From Bog-532 sp965277615 (lineage in GTDB: Bacteria > Actinomycetota > Actinomycetes > Streptosporangiales > Streptosporangiaceae): DNA of 64,000 bases. Positions 54,299-61,750 of this stretch are shown here, piece by piece. The position numbers and the translations under genes were made by a program. The notes beneath the pieces are model-generated. The model saw nothing but the letters and a program-made list of their open reading frames with translations, was not told the DNA's origin and did not search any database. Position 1 is the stretch's first letter, and every line of letters begins with the position of its first letter. The stretch is taken from the NCBI GenBank assembly GCA_965277615.1, contig CBDIDG010000006.1, forward strand, positions 3,410,001 through 3,474,000, written 5' to 3'.

Positions 54299-54338
54299 AG
54301 CCTAGGTGGGCCCCCCGCGTGCGGGCAACCTATTTTTG
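54299..54338 (-). promoter_or_regulatory. WhiB7-type promoter with AT-rich upstream element
   Basis: On the minus strand GTCAAAAATAGG directly precedes a -35 TTGCCC (54328-54323), 18-bp spacer and -10 TAGGCT (54304-54299). An AT-rich block just above the -35 is the known WhiB7 target, so positive autoregulation is expected. The predicted start, near 54292, coincides with an ATG opening a five-codon frame (MRLGQ, then TAG, 54292-54275), a possible leaderless mini-uORF. Confidence 0.7.
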
Positions 54339-54421
54339 ACCTGGTTTTTTAGGTGAATAATCAAGCACCAACAAGGGGCGTAAAAGGGCGCCCCTACGCC
54401 GTCTTCGGACGCGGCAGAATG

Positions 54422-55332
54422 TTATTCAGATCGGGCATTCGTCCCGGTGCCTGAGCCTTGCGGCCCGGGGCCTGAATCTTCCGGCCCGGTGCGGATCAGG
54501 CCTTCCTGGACGACCGAGCAGACCAGGTCACCCTCGGCGGTGAAGACCTCGCCCCGGGCCAGGCCCCGGGCGCTGGCCGCCACCGGCGACTCCTGGGCGT
54601 AGAGCAGCCACCGGTCGGCCCGGAACGGGCGGTGGAACCACATGGCGTGGTCCAGGCTGGCGCCCCGGGTCCGGCCGTCGGCCCAGGACAGCCCGTGGCC
54701 GAGCAGCACCGAGTCGAGCAAGTCAGGTCCGAGGCGTAGGTCATCAGGCAGACGTGCAGCAGCGGGTCGTCGGGCAGCTCGCCGTTGACCCGCAGCCAGA
54801 CCAGGTTGTCGGTGCGGCGCAGGGACGGGTCCCGTTCCGCCTCGAACGTCAGTGGGCCGATGTAGCGCACGTCGATCGGGCTGTTGCGGAACGGGTCGGG
54901 GATCGCGCCGAACAGCTTGTCCATCCGGTCGATGGTGAGCGGGATCTCCTCCGGCGGCGGCACCTGAGGCATCTGGTCCGCGTGCTCCGGGCCGGGTTCG
55001 GGCCGATGGAAGGATGCGGACAGGGTGAAGATCGTCTTGCCGTGCTGGATCGCCGACACCCGGCGGGTGGTGAACGAGCGCCCGTCCCGGACCCGCTCCA
55101 CTATGTACACCAGCGGCACCGCCGGGTCGCCGGGACGGATGAAGTACGCGTGCAGCGAGTGCACCGGCCGGTCCGGGTCGACGGTGCGGCCCGCGGCCAC
55201 CAGGGCCTGCCCGGCGACCTGGCCGCCGAACACCCGCTGGACCCGCTCGTCCGGGCTGCGGCCGCGGAAGATGTCCAGCTCGATCTGCTCCAGGTCGAGC
55301 AGGTCCAGCAGCGCGTCCAGCGGTTTGCTCAT
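54422..55332 (-). pseudogene. tesB: Acyl-CoA thioesterase II, frameshifted
   Basis: The reading frame from ATG 55332 gives a normal TesB N-terminal hotdog (GRSPDERVQRVFGGQVAGQALVAAGRTV, HSLHAYFIRPGDP) and first part of the second hotdog up to LMTYASDLT. One base is then missing near 54721: the expected LLDSVLLGHGLSWADGR continues only in the next frame to a stop at 54422, with a normal end (FTAEGDLVCSVVQEGLIR). Both halves are well preserved, so this is either a fresh mutation or a sequencing error. The start overlaps the uvrD2 stop (ATGA). Confidence 0.85.
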
Positions 55333-57083
55333 GTCCGGTTCACCATTTTTTTCTTCGTCGCAGATCCAGGGCCAGTCCGCAGCGCGGTCAGGAACCGGGA
55401 CGGCTCGGCCCCGCCGCGGGCACCGGGCCCCCGGGCGCTGGCCCAGGACAGGTACAGCCGCATCCGGGCCCGGGTGACGGCCACGTACAGCAGGCGGCGT
55501 TCCTCCTCCACGGCCGCCGGGGTGCGCGCGTAGACGATCGGCATCACCCCTTCGACCAGGCCGGGCAGCACCACCGTGTCCCACTCCAGGCCCTTGGCCG
55601 CGTGCATGGTGGCCAGGGTCACCCCGTGCAGGACCGGGGCGTGGCCGAGCTCAGCGCGCTTTTGCAGGTCGGCCACGAAGTCGGCCAGGGTGGCGGCGGG
55701 ACGCTCGGCGGCCAGGTCGTCGGCCAGCTGGGCCACGGCCACCAGCGACTCCCAGCGCTGCCGGCTGGTGCCGCCGCCGGCCGGCTCGACCGGGGTGAGC
55801 CCGAGCCCGGACAGCACCGTGCGTACCTCGGCCGCCAGCGGGCCGGTGGCATCGGTCTCGGCCGTGCCGCGCAGCGCGCCCCGCAGCAGCATGATGGCCT
55901 GCCGCACCTCGGGCCGGTCGTAGAACCGCTCCGAGCCGCGGACCTGGTAGGGGACGCCGGCCGCGGTCAGCGCGGTCTCGAACCGCTCCAGCATCGCGTT
56001 GATCCGGACCAGGATCGCGATCTCGTGGACCGGGTGGCCGCCCTCGATCAGCGAGCGCACGGTCCGGGCCAGGCCCTCGGCTTCGGCGACCTCGTCGCTG
56101 TAGCCGGTCAGCACCGGCTCCGGGCCGGACGGCCGCTGCGCCATCAGCTGGCTCGCCGTGGGCCCCACCAGCTGGTTGGCCAGGGTGACGACCTGCGGAG
56201 TGGACCGGTAGTCGCGGACCAGGCGGACCACGGTCGCGTTGGGATATTCAGCCCCGAACCGGGTCAGGTACTGGTGGGTGGCGCCGGTGAACGAGTAGAT
56301 CGTCTGGTGCGGGTCGCCGACCACGCACAGGTCGTCCCGGCCCCCGAGCCAGGCGTCGAGCAGCAGCTTCTGCAGCGGGTTGACGTCCTGGTACTCGTCC
56401 ACCACGAAGTGCCGGAACATGCCGCGCACCTGGTCGCCGGCCATGCGGCTCTCGGACACGATCGCCGCGGTCAGCTCCAGCACGGACTCGAAGTCGATGA
56501 CCTGCTGCTCGCGGCGCAGCCGTTCGTAGGTGTCGTACAGCGCCGCCACCACCTCGGCCCCCAGCGCGCCGGGGCTGCGGCCGGCCTGGGCCGCGGCGGC
56601 CACGTAGCCGTCCGGCCGGGTCTGGGTCACCTTGGCCCACTCGATCTCGGACGCGACGTCGGCCAGGCCGCCGTCGCCGGGGCGCACCCGCAGCACCCGG
56701 GCGGCCTCGCCCAGCAGCGGCAGCTTGGACTCGACCAGCCGGGGCGCCCGGCCGCCGACGACCCGGGGCCAGAAGTAGGTCAGCTGGCGCAGCGCGGCGG
56801 CGTGGAACGTGGTCGCGCGCACCGCCTCGGTGCCCAGCCCCACCCCGCCGAGCAGCCGGAGCCGGGCCCGCAGTTCGCCCGCGGCCCGGACGGTGAACGT
56901 AAGCGCGAGGACCCGGGCTGGATCGGCCACCCCGGTCAGCGCGGCGTAGGCGATCCGGTGGGTGATGGCCCGGGTCTTCCCGGTACCCGCGCCGGCCAGG
57001 ACGCACACCGGCCCCCGGGTGGCCAGGGCCACCTCGCGCTGCTCGGGGTCCAGGGCCGCCAGCACCGCGTCCGCGTCGGGCAT
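55329..57083 (-). CDS. uvrD2: UvrD/Rep-type helicase UvrD2, short form
   Basis: 584 residues from ATG 57083, three bases after the upstream hydrolase stop; the frame continuing to 58046 is a shadow of that gene. Walker A is AGAGTGKTRA, motif II is VVDEYQDVNPLQ, motif III GDPHQTIYSF, motif VI VAVTRARMRLYLS. It is a 3'-5' DNA helicase. Mycobacterial UvrD2 is about 700 residues with an HRDC domain; here the protein stops soon after motif VI with a Lys-rich tail, so HRDC is missing. Confidence 0.92.
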   Translation of the reverse strand: MPDADAVLAALDPEQREVALATRGPVCVLAGAGTGKTRAITHRIAYAALTGVADPARVLALTFTVRAAGELRARLRLLGGVGLGTEAVRATTFHAAALRQLTYFWPRVVGGRAPRLVESKLPLLGEAARVLRVRPGDGGLADVASEIEWAKVTQTRPDGYVAAAAQAGRSPGALGAEVVAALYDTYERLRREQQVIDFESVLELTAAIVSESRMAGDQVRGMFRHFVVDEYQDVNPLQKLLLDAWLGGRDDLCVVGDPHQTIYSFTGATHQYLTRFGAEYPNATVVRLVRDYRSTPQVVTLANQLVGPTASQLMAQRPSGPEPVLTGYSDEVAEAEGLARTVRSLIEGGHPVHEIAILVRINAMLERFETALTAAGVPYQVRGSERFYDRPEVRQAIMLLRGALRGTAETDATGPLAAEVRTVLSGLGLTPVEPAGGGTSRQRWESLVAVAQLADDLAAERPAATLADFVADLQKRAELGHAPVLHGVTLATMHAAKGLEWDTVVLPGLVEGVMPIVYARTPAAVEEERRLLYVAVTRARMRLYLSWASARGPGARGGAEPSRFLTALRTGPGSATKKKMVNRT

Positions 57084-57085
57084 GT

Positions 57086-58165
57086 TCAGCGCGCCGTGCG
57101 CGGGGGGGTGTGCACTGGGCGGGACGGTGTGGGCCCGGCCGGGCCGGAGGGCGCGGTCTCGCTGGTCTCGCTCGTCTCGCGGGGCAGGGTGCTGAGCCAG
57201 CCGGTCAGCAGGCGGTTCACCTCGGCCGGGCGCTCCTGCTGGACCCAGTGCCCGCAACCGTCCAGCAGGTGCCAGCTGGCCAAGCCGGGCACGGTGGCGG
57301 CGAAGTTGCTGATCGCGCGGGACTGCCACAGCGTGGGCCCGTCCAGCTCGCCCCCGATGAACAGCGACGGCTGGGTGAGCGGGGCCCGGTGCCAGGCGGC
57401 CAGGTCGGCCCAGTCCTGGTCTACGTTGCGGTACCGGTTCAGCGGGCCGGTCAGCCCGGTGCGCTCGAACTCGCCCGCGAAGAAGTCCAGATCGGCCTCG
57501 GACAGCCAGTCCGGCCGACCCGCGCCCTCGGGGAACTGGTCGGCCAGCCGGCCGCCACGGGGCACGAACATCCGGGACACGATCTCGTCCTTGGCCAGCA
57601 CACCGCCGGACAGCAGGGTGTAGATGCCGGTGAGCCAGGCCCGGATGTCCGGCTCGATCTCGGCCTCGGCCCGGCCCGGGGCCTGGAAGTAGCTGATGTA
57701 GAACTCGCCGCCGTGGCCGTCGTCCAGGCCGGCCAGGGCGTCGGTCGGGCGCCGGGTGCCGCGCGGCGAGTACGGCACGCTCAGCAGGGCCACGGCGCTG
57801 AACACGTCGGGCCGCAGCAGGGCCGAGTTGGCCGCGATCGGGGAGCCCCAGTCGTGGCCGATCACGATGGCCTGCTGCTCCCCCAGCGCGTGCACCACGC
57901 CCACGTTGTCGGCCACGTGGTCGAGCATCCGGTAGGCCGCCACGTCGGCGGGCTTGGACGAGCGCCCGTACCCGCGCACGTCGATGGCGACGGCCCGGTA
58001 GCCCGCCTCGGCCAGGGCCGGCAGCTGGTGCCGCCACGAGTACCACGATTCGGGGAACCCGTGCACCAGCAGCACGAGCGGGCCGGTGCCCTGCTCGACG
58101 AGGTGAATCCGGCCCCCGGGTACGGAGACCAGCCGGTGCGTCAGATCAAGAGCCACACCGGTCAT
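57086..58165 (-). CDS. Alpha/beta hydrolase, epoxide-hydrolase-like
   Basis: 359 residues from ATG 58165 (a longer frame reaches 58216). The oxyanion motif is HGFPESWYSW, the nucleophile is Asp in GHDWGSPIAA, the acid is probably Asp in GGELDGPT, and the general base is His in GCGHWVQQERP. HGFPxSW plus an Asp nucleophile in GHDWG is the epoxide-hydrolase pattern. The C-terminus is a Ser/Thr/Pro tail. It is the first gene of hydrolase-uvrD2-tesB and is divergent from the mycoredoxin gene. Confidence 0.9.
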   Translation of the reverse strand: MTGVALDLTHRLVSVPGGRIHLVEQGTGPLVLLVHGFPESWYSWRHQLPALAEAGYRAVAIDVRGYGRSSKPADVAAYRMLDHVADNVGVVHALGEQQAIVIGHDWGSPIAANSALLRPDVFSAVALLSVPYSPRGTRRPTDALAGLDDGHGGEFYISYFQAPGRAEAEIEPDIRAWLTGIYTLLSGGVLAKDEIVSRMFVPRGGRLADQFPEGAGRPDWLSEADLDFFAGEFERTGLTGPLNRYRNVDQDWADLAAWHRAPLTQPSLFIGGELDGPTLWQSRAISNFAATVPGLASWHLLDGCGHWVQQERPAEVNRLLTGWLSTLPRETSETSETAPSGPAGPTPSRPVHTPPRTAR

Positions 58166-58257
58166 GGTAGGGCCGGCCGCGGCACGGGAAGGCATGGACG
58201 TGGTTTGGTGTTGCAACTGCTCGTACGGGGGTTCAACTCGGACGAAGGAGACAGCAG

Positions 58258-58512
58258 GTGTCGGCTCCGCTGACTATGTACACGACTCAGTGGTGCGCGT
58301 TCTGCAAGCGGCTCAAGGCCCAGCTCGCGCGCGATGGAATCGAGATGACCGAGGTCGACATCGAGCGCGACCCGGCGGCCGCTGATTACGTGATGAGCGT
58401 CAACGGGGGCAACCAGACCGTCCCCACCGTCGTTTTCCCCGACGGCAGCGTCATGGTGAATCCCTCCGCAATTCAGGTGAAAAAGCGTATGGCGGGCCTG
58501 CCCGCTAGCTGA
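58258..58512 (+). CDS. Mycoredoxin-1-like glutaredoxin
   Basis: 84 residues from GTG, with GAAGGAG upstream. The thioredoxin fold has the redox motif CAFC (Cys13, Cys16) in YTTQWCAFCKRLK and the cis-Pro loop TVPTVVFPDGS. It is located like Rv3198A (mycoredoxin-1), which reduces mycothiol mixed disulfides. Mycobacterial Mrx1 has CGYC; Ala-Phe here is a small change that should shift the redox potential. Followed by hairpin terminators. Confidence 0.92.
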   Translation: MSAPLTMYTTQWCAFCKRLKAQLARDGIEMTEVDIERDPAAADYVMSVNGGNQTVPTVVFPDGSVMVNPSAIQVKKRMAGLPAS

Positions 58513-58520
58513 CGCAACTT

Positions 58521-58544
58521 CGCCCGGGCCGATGGGCCCGGGCG
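58521..58544 (+). terminator. GC hairpin after the mycoredoxin gene
   Basis: A perfect 10-bp stem, CGCCCGGGCC-GATG-GGCCCGGGCG, begins 9 nt after the stop. No strong T-tract follows. Confidence 0.8.
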
Positions 58545-58631
58545 TATTGCGGCGATTAGGCCGTCAGGAACCGGTTTTGACCTGGTATTTTCCGGGCCGC
58601 CCGGGTACCGTCGGCCGCCCGGCCCCGCATC

Positions 58632-58671
58632 ATCCCCGAGCCCGCTGCTGGGCTCCGGGGATTTATTTTTG
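58632..58671 (+). terminator. Rho-independent terminator with T-tract
   Basis: ATCCCCGAGCCC (58632-58643) pairs with GGGCTCCGGGGAT (58650-58662) with one bulged base, followed by TTATTTTTG. It is one of the few classical U-tract terminators in the window and backs up the hairpin at 58521. The remaining bases to 58783 show only an AT-rich stretch and the ribosome binding site of the next gene. Confidence 0.85.
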
Positions 58672-58783
58672 TTCCGCTATATTGATTTCTGCCACACGGG
58701 GCTTCGCAGTTAATCACCCCAGATTGGCATGCGCGAAAGGCGCAGGCCAGTTGTTCGGGAAGGGGTCAGAAAGGCAGCCGCAG

Positions 58784-59323
58784 ATGAGCGGGACCACGCC
58801 GGACGAAACGGTCGTCCGCCGATCCGGACGGGGCTGGATCGTCGGGGACGAGCAGGCGCCGGATCTGACCAGTGCCATGGTGCTGGCCGATCTGCTCGCC
58901 GCCGACCTGGCCGGGAAGCCCGGGGGGCCCGGGAAGCCGGGGGGGCTCGGGGGGCCCGGCGAATCCACCGCGGCGCGTAAGCCGTCGCCGCGGCACGCCC
59001 GGCCGCTGGGTGCGGCGGCCGAGCAGAGCGAAGCGGCCCGGCTCGCGGTGACCGTGCAGCAGCTGGAGCACGCGCTGACCGCCCGGGTCCGGGTCGAGCA
59101 GGCCATCGGGGTCCTGGCCGAACGGCACCGCCTGCGCACCCGGGACGCGTTCGATCTGCTGCGTACGGCGGCGCGGACCCGTGGCCGCCGGGTCATCGAC
59201 ATCGCCGAAGAGGTCGTCGACAGCACCTCGAACTCGCTGCTGCGGCTGCCCGAGGAACTCGAGCGCAAGCCGGAGCCCCGGGCGCACATCCGGGCCGCGC
59301 GCCGCTCCCGCCCGGTCAGCTGA
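58784..59323 (+). CDS. ANTAR-domain protein
   Basis: 179 residues from ATG 58784 (AGAAAGGCAG upstream). The ANTAR RNA-binding three-helix domain is at about residues 92-150: LEHALTARVRVEQAIGVLAERHRLRTRDAFDLLRTAARTRGRRVIDIAEEVVDS. Ahead of it is a short N-terminal region and a collagen-like Gly-rich linker (GKPGGPGKPGGLGGPG). There is no GAF or receiver domain, so the signal input is unclear. ANTAR proteins prevent transcription termination by binding dual hairpins in leader RNA. Confidence 0.88.
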   Translation: MSGTTPDETVVRRSGRGWIVGDEQAPDLTSAMVLADLLAADLAGKPGGPGKPGGLGGPGESTAARKPSPRHARPLGAAAEQSEAARLAVTVQQLEHALTARVRVEQAIGVLAERHRLRTRDAFDLLRTAARTRGRRVIDIAEEVVDSTSNSLLRLPEELERKPEPRAHIRAARRSRPVS

Positions 59324-59511
59324 CCGGGTCCGGCCCGGCGGGCTGATTGGGCCCGGCTGGCCGGGCTTGGCTCGTCACTTCCGGCTCGACTGTCACTGGC
59401 AGGCGCTAGCGTCCCGGCAGGACACGCAGCCGCGGCCACACGCGGTTGGCCGGTGACGGGACGCCTTTGCGCCAAGATAGGGCAGGGCGCAGCAGCAGGA
59501 GGAGGGCCGAC

Positions 59512-60795
59512 GTGACGGATCTTGAGGTGGTCGAGATCTGCGCGGGAGCGGGCGGCCAGGCGCTGGGCCTGGAGCGAGCCGGCTTCGAGCACGCGCTGGC
59601 CGTCGAGCTGGACGGTTCGGCCTGCGCCACGCTGCGAGCCAACCGGCCCGGCTGGAAGGTGGCCCAGGGCGACGTGGCCGACCCGGAGGTGTGGGAGCCG
59701 GAGGCGTACGCGGGGGTAGACCTGATCGCGGGGGGCGTGCCCTGTCCCCCGTTCACGGTGGCCGGGCGGCAGCTCGGCGCCACCGACGAGCGGGACCTGT
59801 TCGCCTGGGCGGTCGAGCTGTGCGGCCGTATCCGGCCCCGCGCGCTGCTGCTGGAGAACGTGCGCGGGCTCAGCCTGAACCGGTTCGGCGCCTACCGGCA
59901 GCACGTGCTGGACCGGCTGCGCGAGCTGGGCTACGTACCCGGCTGGCAGCTGCTGCACGCGTCCGACTTCGGCGTGCCCCAGCTCCGCCCCCGGTTCGTG
60001 CTGGTCGCGGTGCGGGCCGAAGACGCACCGTGGTTCCGGTGGCCCGCGCCGTCCGAGGTGGCGCCGCCGACCGTCGGCGAGACCCTGGGCGACCTGATGG
60101 GCGCCCGCGGCTGGCCCGGCGCCGACCGGTGGGCCCGGCGGGCCAGCGGCATCGCCCCGACCATCGTCGGCGGGTCGAAGAAGCACGGCGGGGCGGACCT
60201 CGGCCCGACCCGGGCCAAGCAGGCCTGGGCCGAGCTTGGTGTGGACGGGCTCGGGCTAGCCGACGAGGCACCGGGACCCGATCACGACCCGGCACTGCGG
60301 CCCAAGCTGACCTGCGCGATGGTGGCCCGGTTGCAGGGCTGGCAGGACGACTGGGGCTGGGAGTTCACCGGCCGTAAGACGGCCCGGTACCGGCAGGTGG
60401 GGAACGCCTTCCCGCCGCCGGTGGCCGAGGCGGTCGGGCGCGCCATCCGCCGCGCGCTGGCTCATGAAGGCGATCCGGTACCGCTGGCGGATGAGTCGGC
60501 CCACGTGCACGATCCCGTGTTCGCGGTACTCCGGGGCCAGCCGGGGTTCCTGACCGCCGCGCAGATCACGGCGGCGGTACAGGCGACCGGGCCGGGGCAC
60601 GGCCGGCCCGGCCCCCGGCTCAGCGGGCCGGCCGTGCTGCGACGGCTGACGGATCTGGGCCGGGACTTCCACGTGGAGACCACGACCGGGCGGGACGGGC
60701 CGGCCTACCGGCTCGGGGAGTTCAAGGCCTTCCTGGGCCAGGTGGACCATGCCCGGCACGAGCAGTTCAGCCTGAGCCGGGCCACGATCAGCTAG
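59512..60795 (+). CDS. C5 cytosine DNA methyltransferase with C-terminal winged-helix-like extension
   Basis: 427 residues from GTG 59512 (AGGAGGAGGG upstream). Motif I EICAGAGGQALGLERAGF, motif IV GGVPCPPFTVAG with catalytic Cys78, motif VI LLLENVRGL, motif VIII QLRPRFVLVAV and motif X RQVGNAFPPPVAEAVGRAI are all present. About 90 residues follow motif X (FLTAAQITAAVQATG, SGPAVLRRLTDLGRDFHVETT), resembling a winged helix. No restriction endonuclease is adjacent, so it is probably an orphan methylase for epigenetic control or protection. Confidence 0.93.
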   Translation: MTDLEVVEICAGAGGQALGLERAGFEHALAVELDGSACATLRANRPGWKVAQGDVADPEVWEPEAYAGVDLIAGGVPCPPFTVAGRQLGATDERDLFAWAVELCGRIRPRALLLENVRGLSLNRFGAYRQHVLDRLRELGYVPGWQLLHASDFGVPQLRPRFVLVAVRAEDAPWFRWPAPSEVAPPTVGETLGDLMGARGWPGADRWARRASGIAPTIVGGSKKHGGADLGPTRAKQAWAELGVDGLGLADEAPGPDHDPALRPKLTCAMVARLQGWQDDWGWEFTGRKTARYRQVGNAFPPPVAEAVGRAIRRALAHEGDPVPLADESAHVHDPVFAVLRGQPGFLTAAQITAAVQATGPGHGRPGPRLSGPAVLRRLTDLGRDFHVETTTGRDGPAYRLGEFKAFLGQVDHARHEQFSLSRATIS

Positions 60796-60826
60796 AAGGC
60801 TGGCCCTGGGGCTAGCTGGCCTGGGG

Positions 60827-61474
60827 CTAGCTCGCCTTGCGGTGCTGGTCGAGGAGGGCGGCGCGCAGGGTGTCCGGGGAGACGCCCAGGCCGGCCAGGA
60901 GCTTGGGGACCACGCCGTCCGGCATGCTGATCAGGGCCAGCGTGACGTGCTCGACGCCGATGTAGTTGTCACCCAGCCGGACCGCCTCGCGGAGCGACAG
61001 TTCCAGGACCTTCTTGGCCCGCCGGGTGAACGGGATGTGGCCGCGCACCGGGCCGGACTGGGTGGCGGGGCCGGTCCGGCCGCGGGCCCGCCGCCGGCGG
61101 CCGAGCAGGCGGCGGCGCCGTGGGCAGTTCAGCGCGGCCCGGGTCAGCGCGCCCGGGCCGAACGTGGCCTCGATCCGGGTCCGCACCTCGTCCAGGTCGA
61201 TCCCGATCGAGGCCAGCGCGTCCCGGTCCAGGCCGCCGAGCATCCGGGTGGCCGGGCCCTCGTCGGCCGCCCGGATCAGCCGGAGAAATTCGGCCTGGAC
61301 CCTGTCCGGCGTCAGCCCGAGGTCGCGCAGCAGGGCGCTGGCCGGATCGTCGACCGTGACGGCGCCTAGCAGCAGGTGCTCGGGCCCGATGAACGGGTGG
61401 CCGAGCTTGCGGGCGTACTCCTGGGACTGGACCACGATCTGGCGGGCCGGTGCGGTGAAGCGCTCGAACATCAT
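60827..61474 (-). CDS. Stand-alone double Clp N-domain protein
   Basis: 215 residues from ATG 61474, which overlaps the HTH gene's stop (ATGA). Two Clp N repeats are visible: FTAPARQIVVQSQEYARKLGHPFIGPEHLLLGAV and FTRRAKKVLELSLREAVRLGDNYIGVEHVTLALI. A basic linker (NCPRRRRLLGRRRRARGRTG) is near the middle. There is no AAA+ module, so it is not a chaperone by itself; it may bind substrates or adaptors for ClpC, or modulate the HTH partner encoded just upstream. Confidence 0.9.
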   Translation of the reverse strand: MMFERFTAPARQIVVQSQEYARKLGHPFIGPEHLLLGAVTVDDPASALLRDLGLTPDRVQAEFLRLIRAADEGPATRMLGGLDRDALASIGIDLDEVRTRIEATFGPGALTRAALNCPRRRRLLGRRRRARGRTGPATQSGPVRGHIPFTRRAKKVLELSLREAVRLGDNYIGVEHVTLALISMPDGVVPKLLAGLGVSPDTLRAALLDQHRKAS

Positions 61475-61692
61475 CGCCTCCCGATCCGGCGGCCGTACTT
61501 GCGGTGCACGGTCTGCTTGGTCACGCCCAGCCGGACGGCGATGTCCTGCCACGACCAGCCGAGCTCGCGGGCGTTTTCCACCTGGAGGACCTCCAGGCGT
61601 TCGGTGAGAGCCCGCAGGGCCGCCACCGCACGCAACCCGACTTCCGGGTCGTTGCTGGCGGCGCCCTCGGCTATTTCCAGGGTCGTTTCCAT
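61471..61692 (-). CDS. Small HTH regulator paired with the Clp-N gene
   Basis: 73 residues from ATG 61692. The C-terminal helix-turn-helix is WSWQDIAVRLGVTKQTVHRKYGRR, resembling sigma-70 region 4 or HTH_AsnC-like folds; the N-terminus is a helical stretch (VGLRAVAALRALTERLEVLQVENAREL) suited to dimerisation. The ATG at 61704 was rejected because it overlaps the predicted -10. The stop overlaps the Clp-N ATG, so the two are made together. Probably autoregulatory. Confidence 0.85.
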   Translation of the reverse strand: METTLEIAEGAASNDPEVGLRAVAALRALTERLEVLQVENARELGWSWQDIAVRLGVTKQTVHRKYGRRIGRR

Positions 61693-61694
61693 AC

Positions 61695-61741
61695 CCGTCA
61701 GCATAAGCTGACGGAGGCATTCTCGTCAACAAATGCTGACG
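61695..61741 (-). promoter_or_regulatory. Leaderless promoter and operator of the HTH/Clp-N operon
   Basis: On the minus strand TTGACG (61729-61724) and TATGCT (61705-61700) are 18 bp apart, and ATG 61692 lies 7 nt beyond the -10. CCGTCAGC (61695-61702) and GCTGACGG (61707-61714) form a perfect inverted repeat with a 4-bp centre that covers the -10. A further half-site GCTGACG lies at 61735-61741 above the -35. Confidence 0.7.
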
Positions 61742-61750
61742 CGGTGGGAG

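Noticed and set aside
57084..58046. N-terminal 320-residue extension of UvrD2
   Set aside because: This part overlaps the alpha/beta hydrolase gene in another frame and is Arg/Gly/Ala noise; UvrD2 homology begins only at the ATG at 57083.
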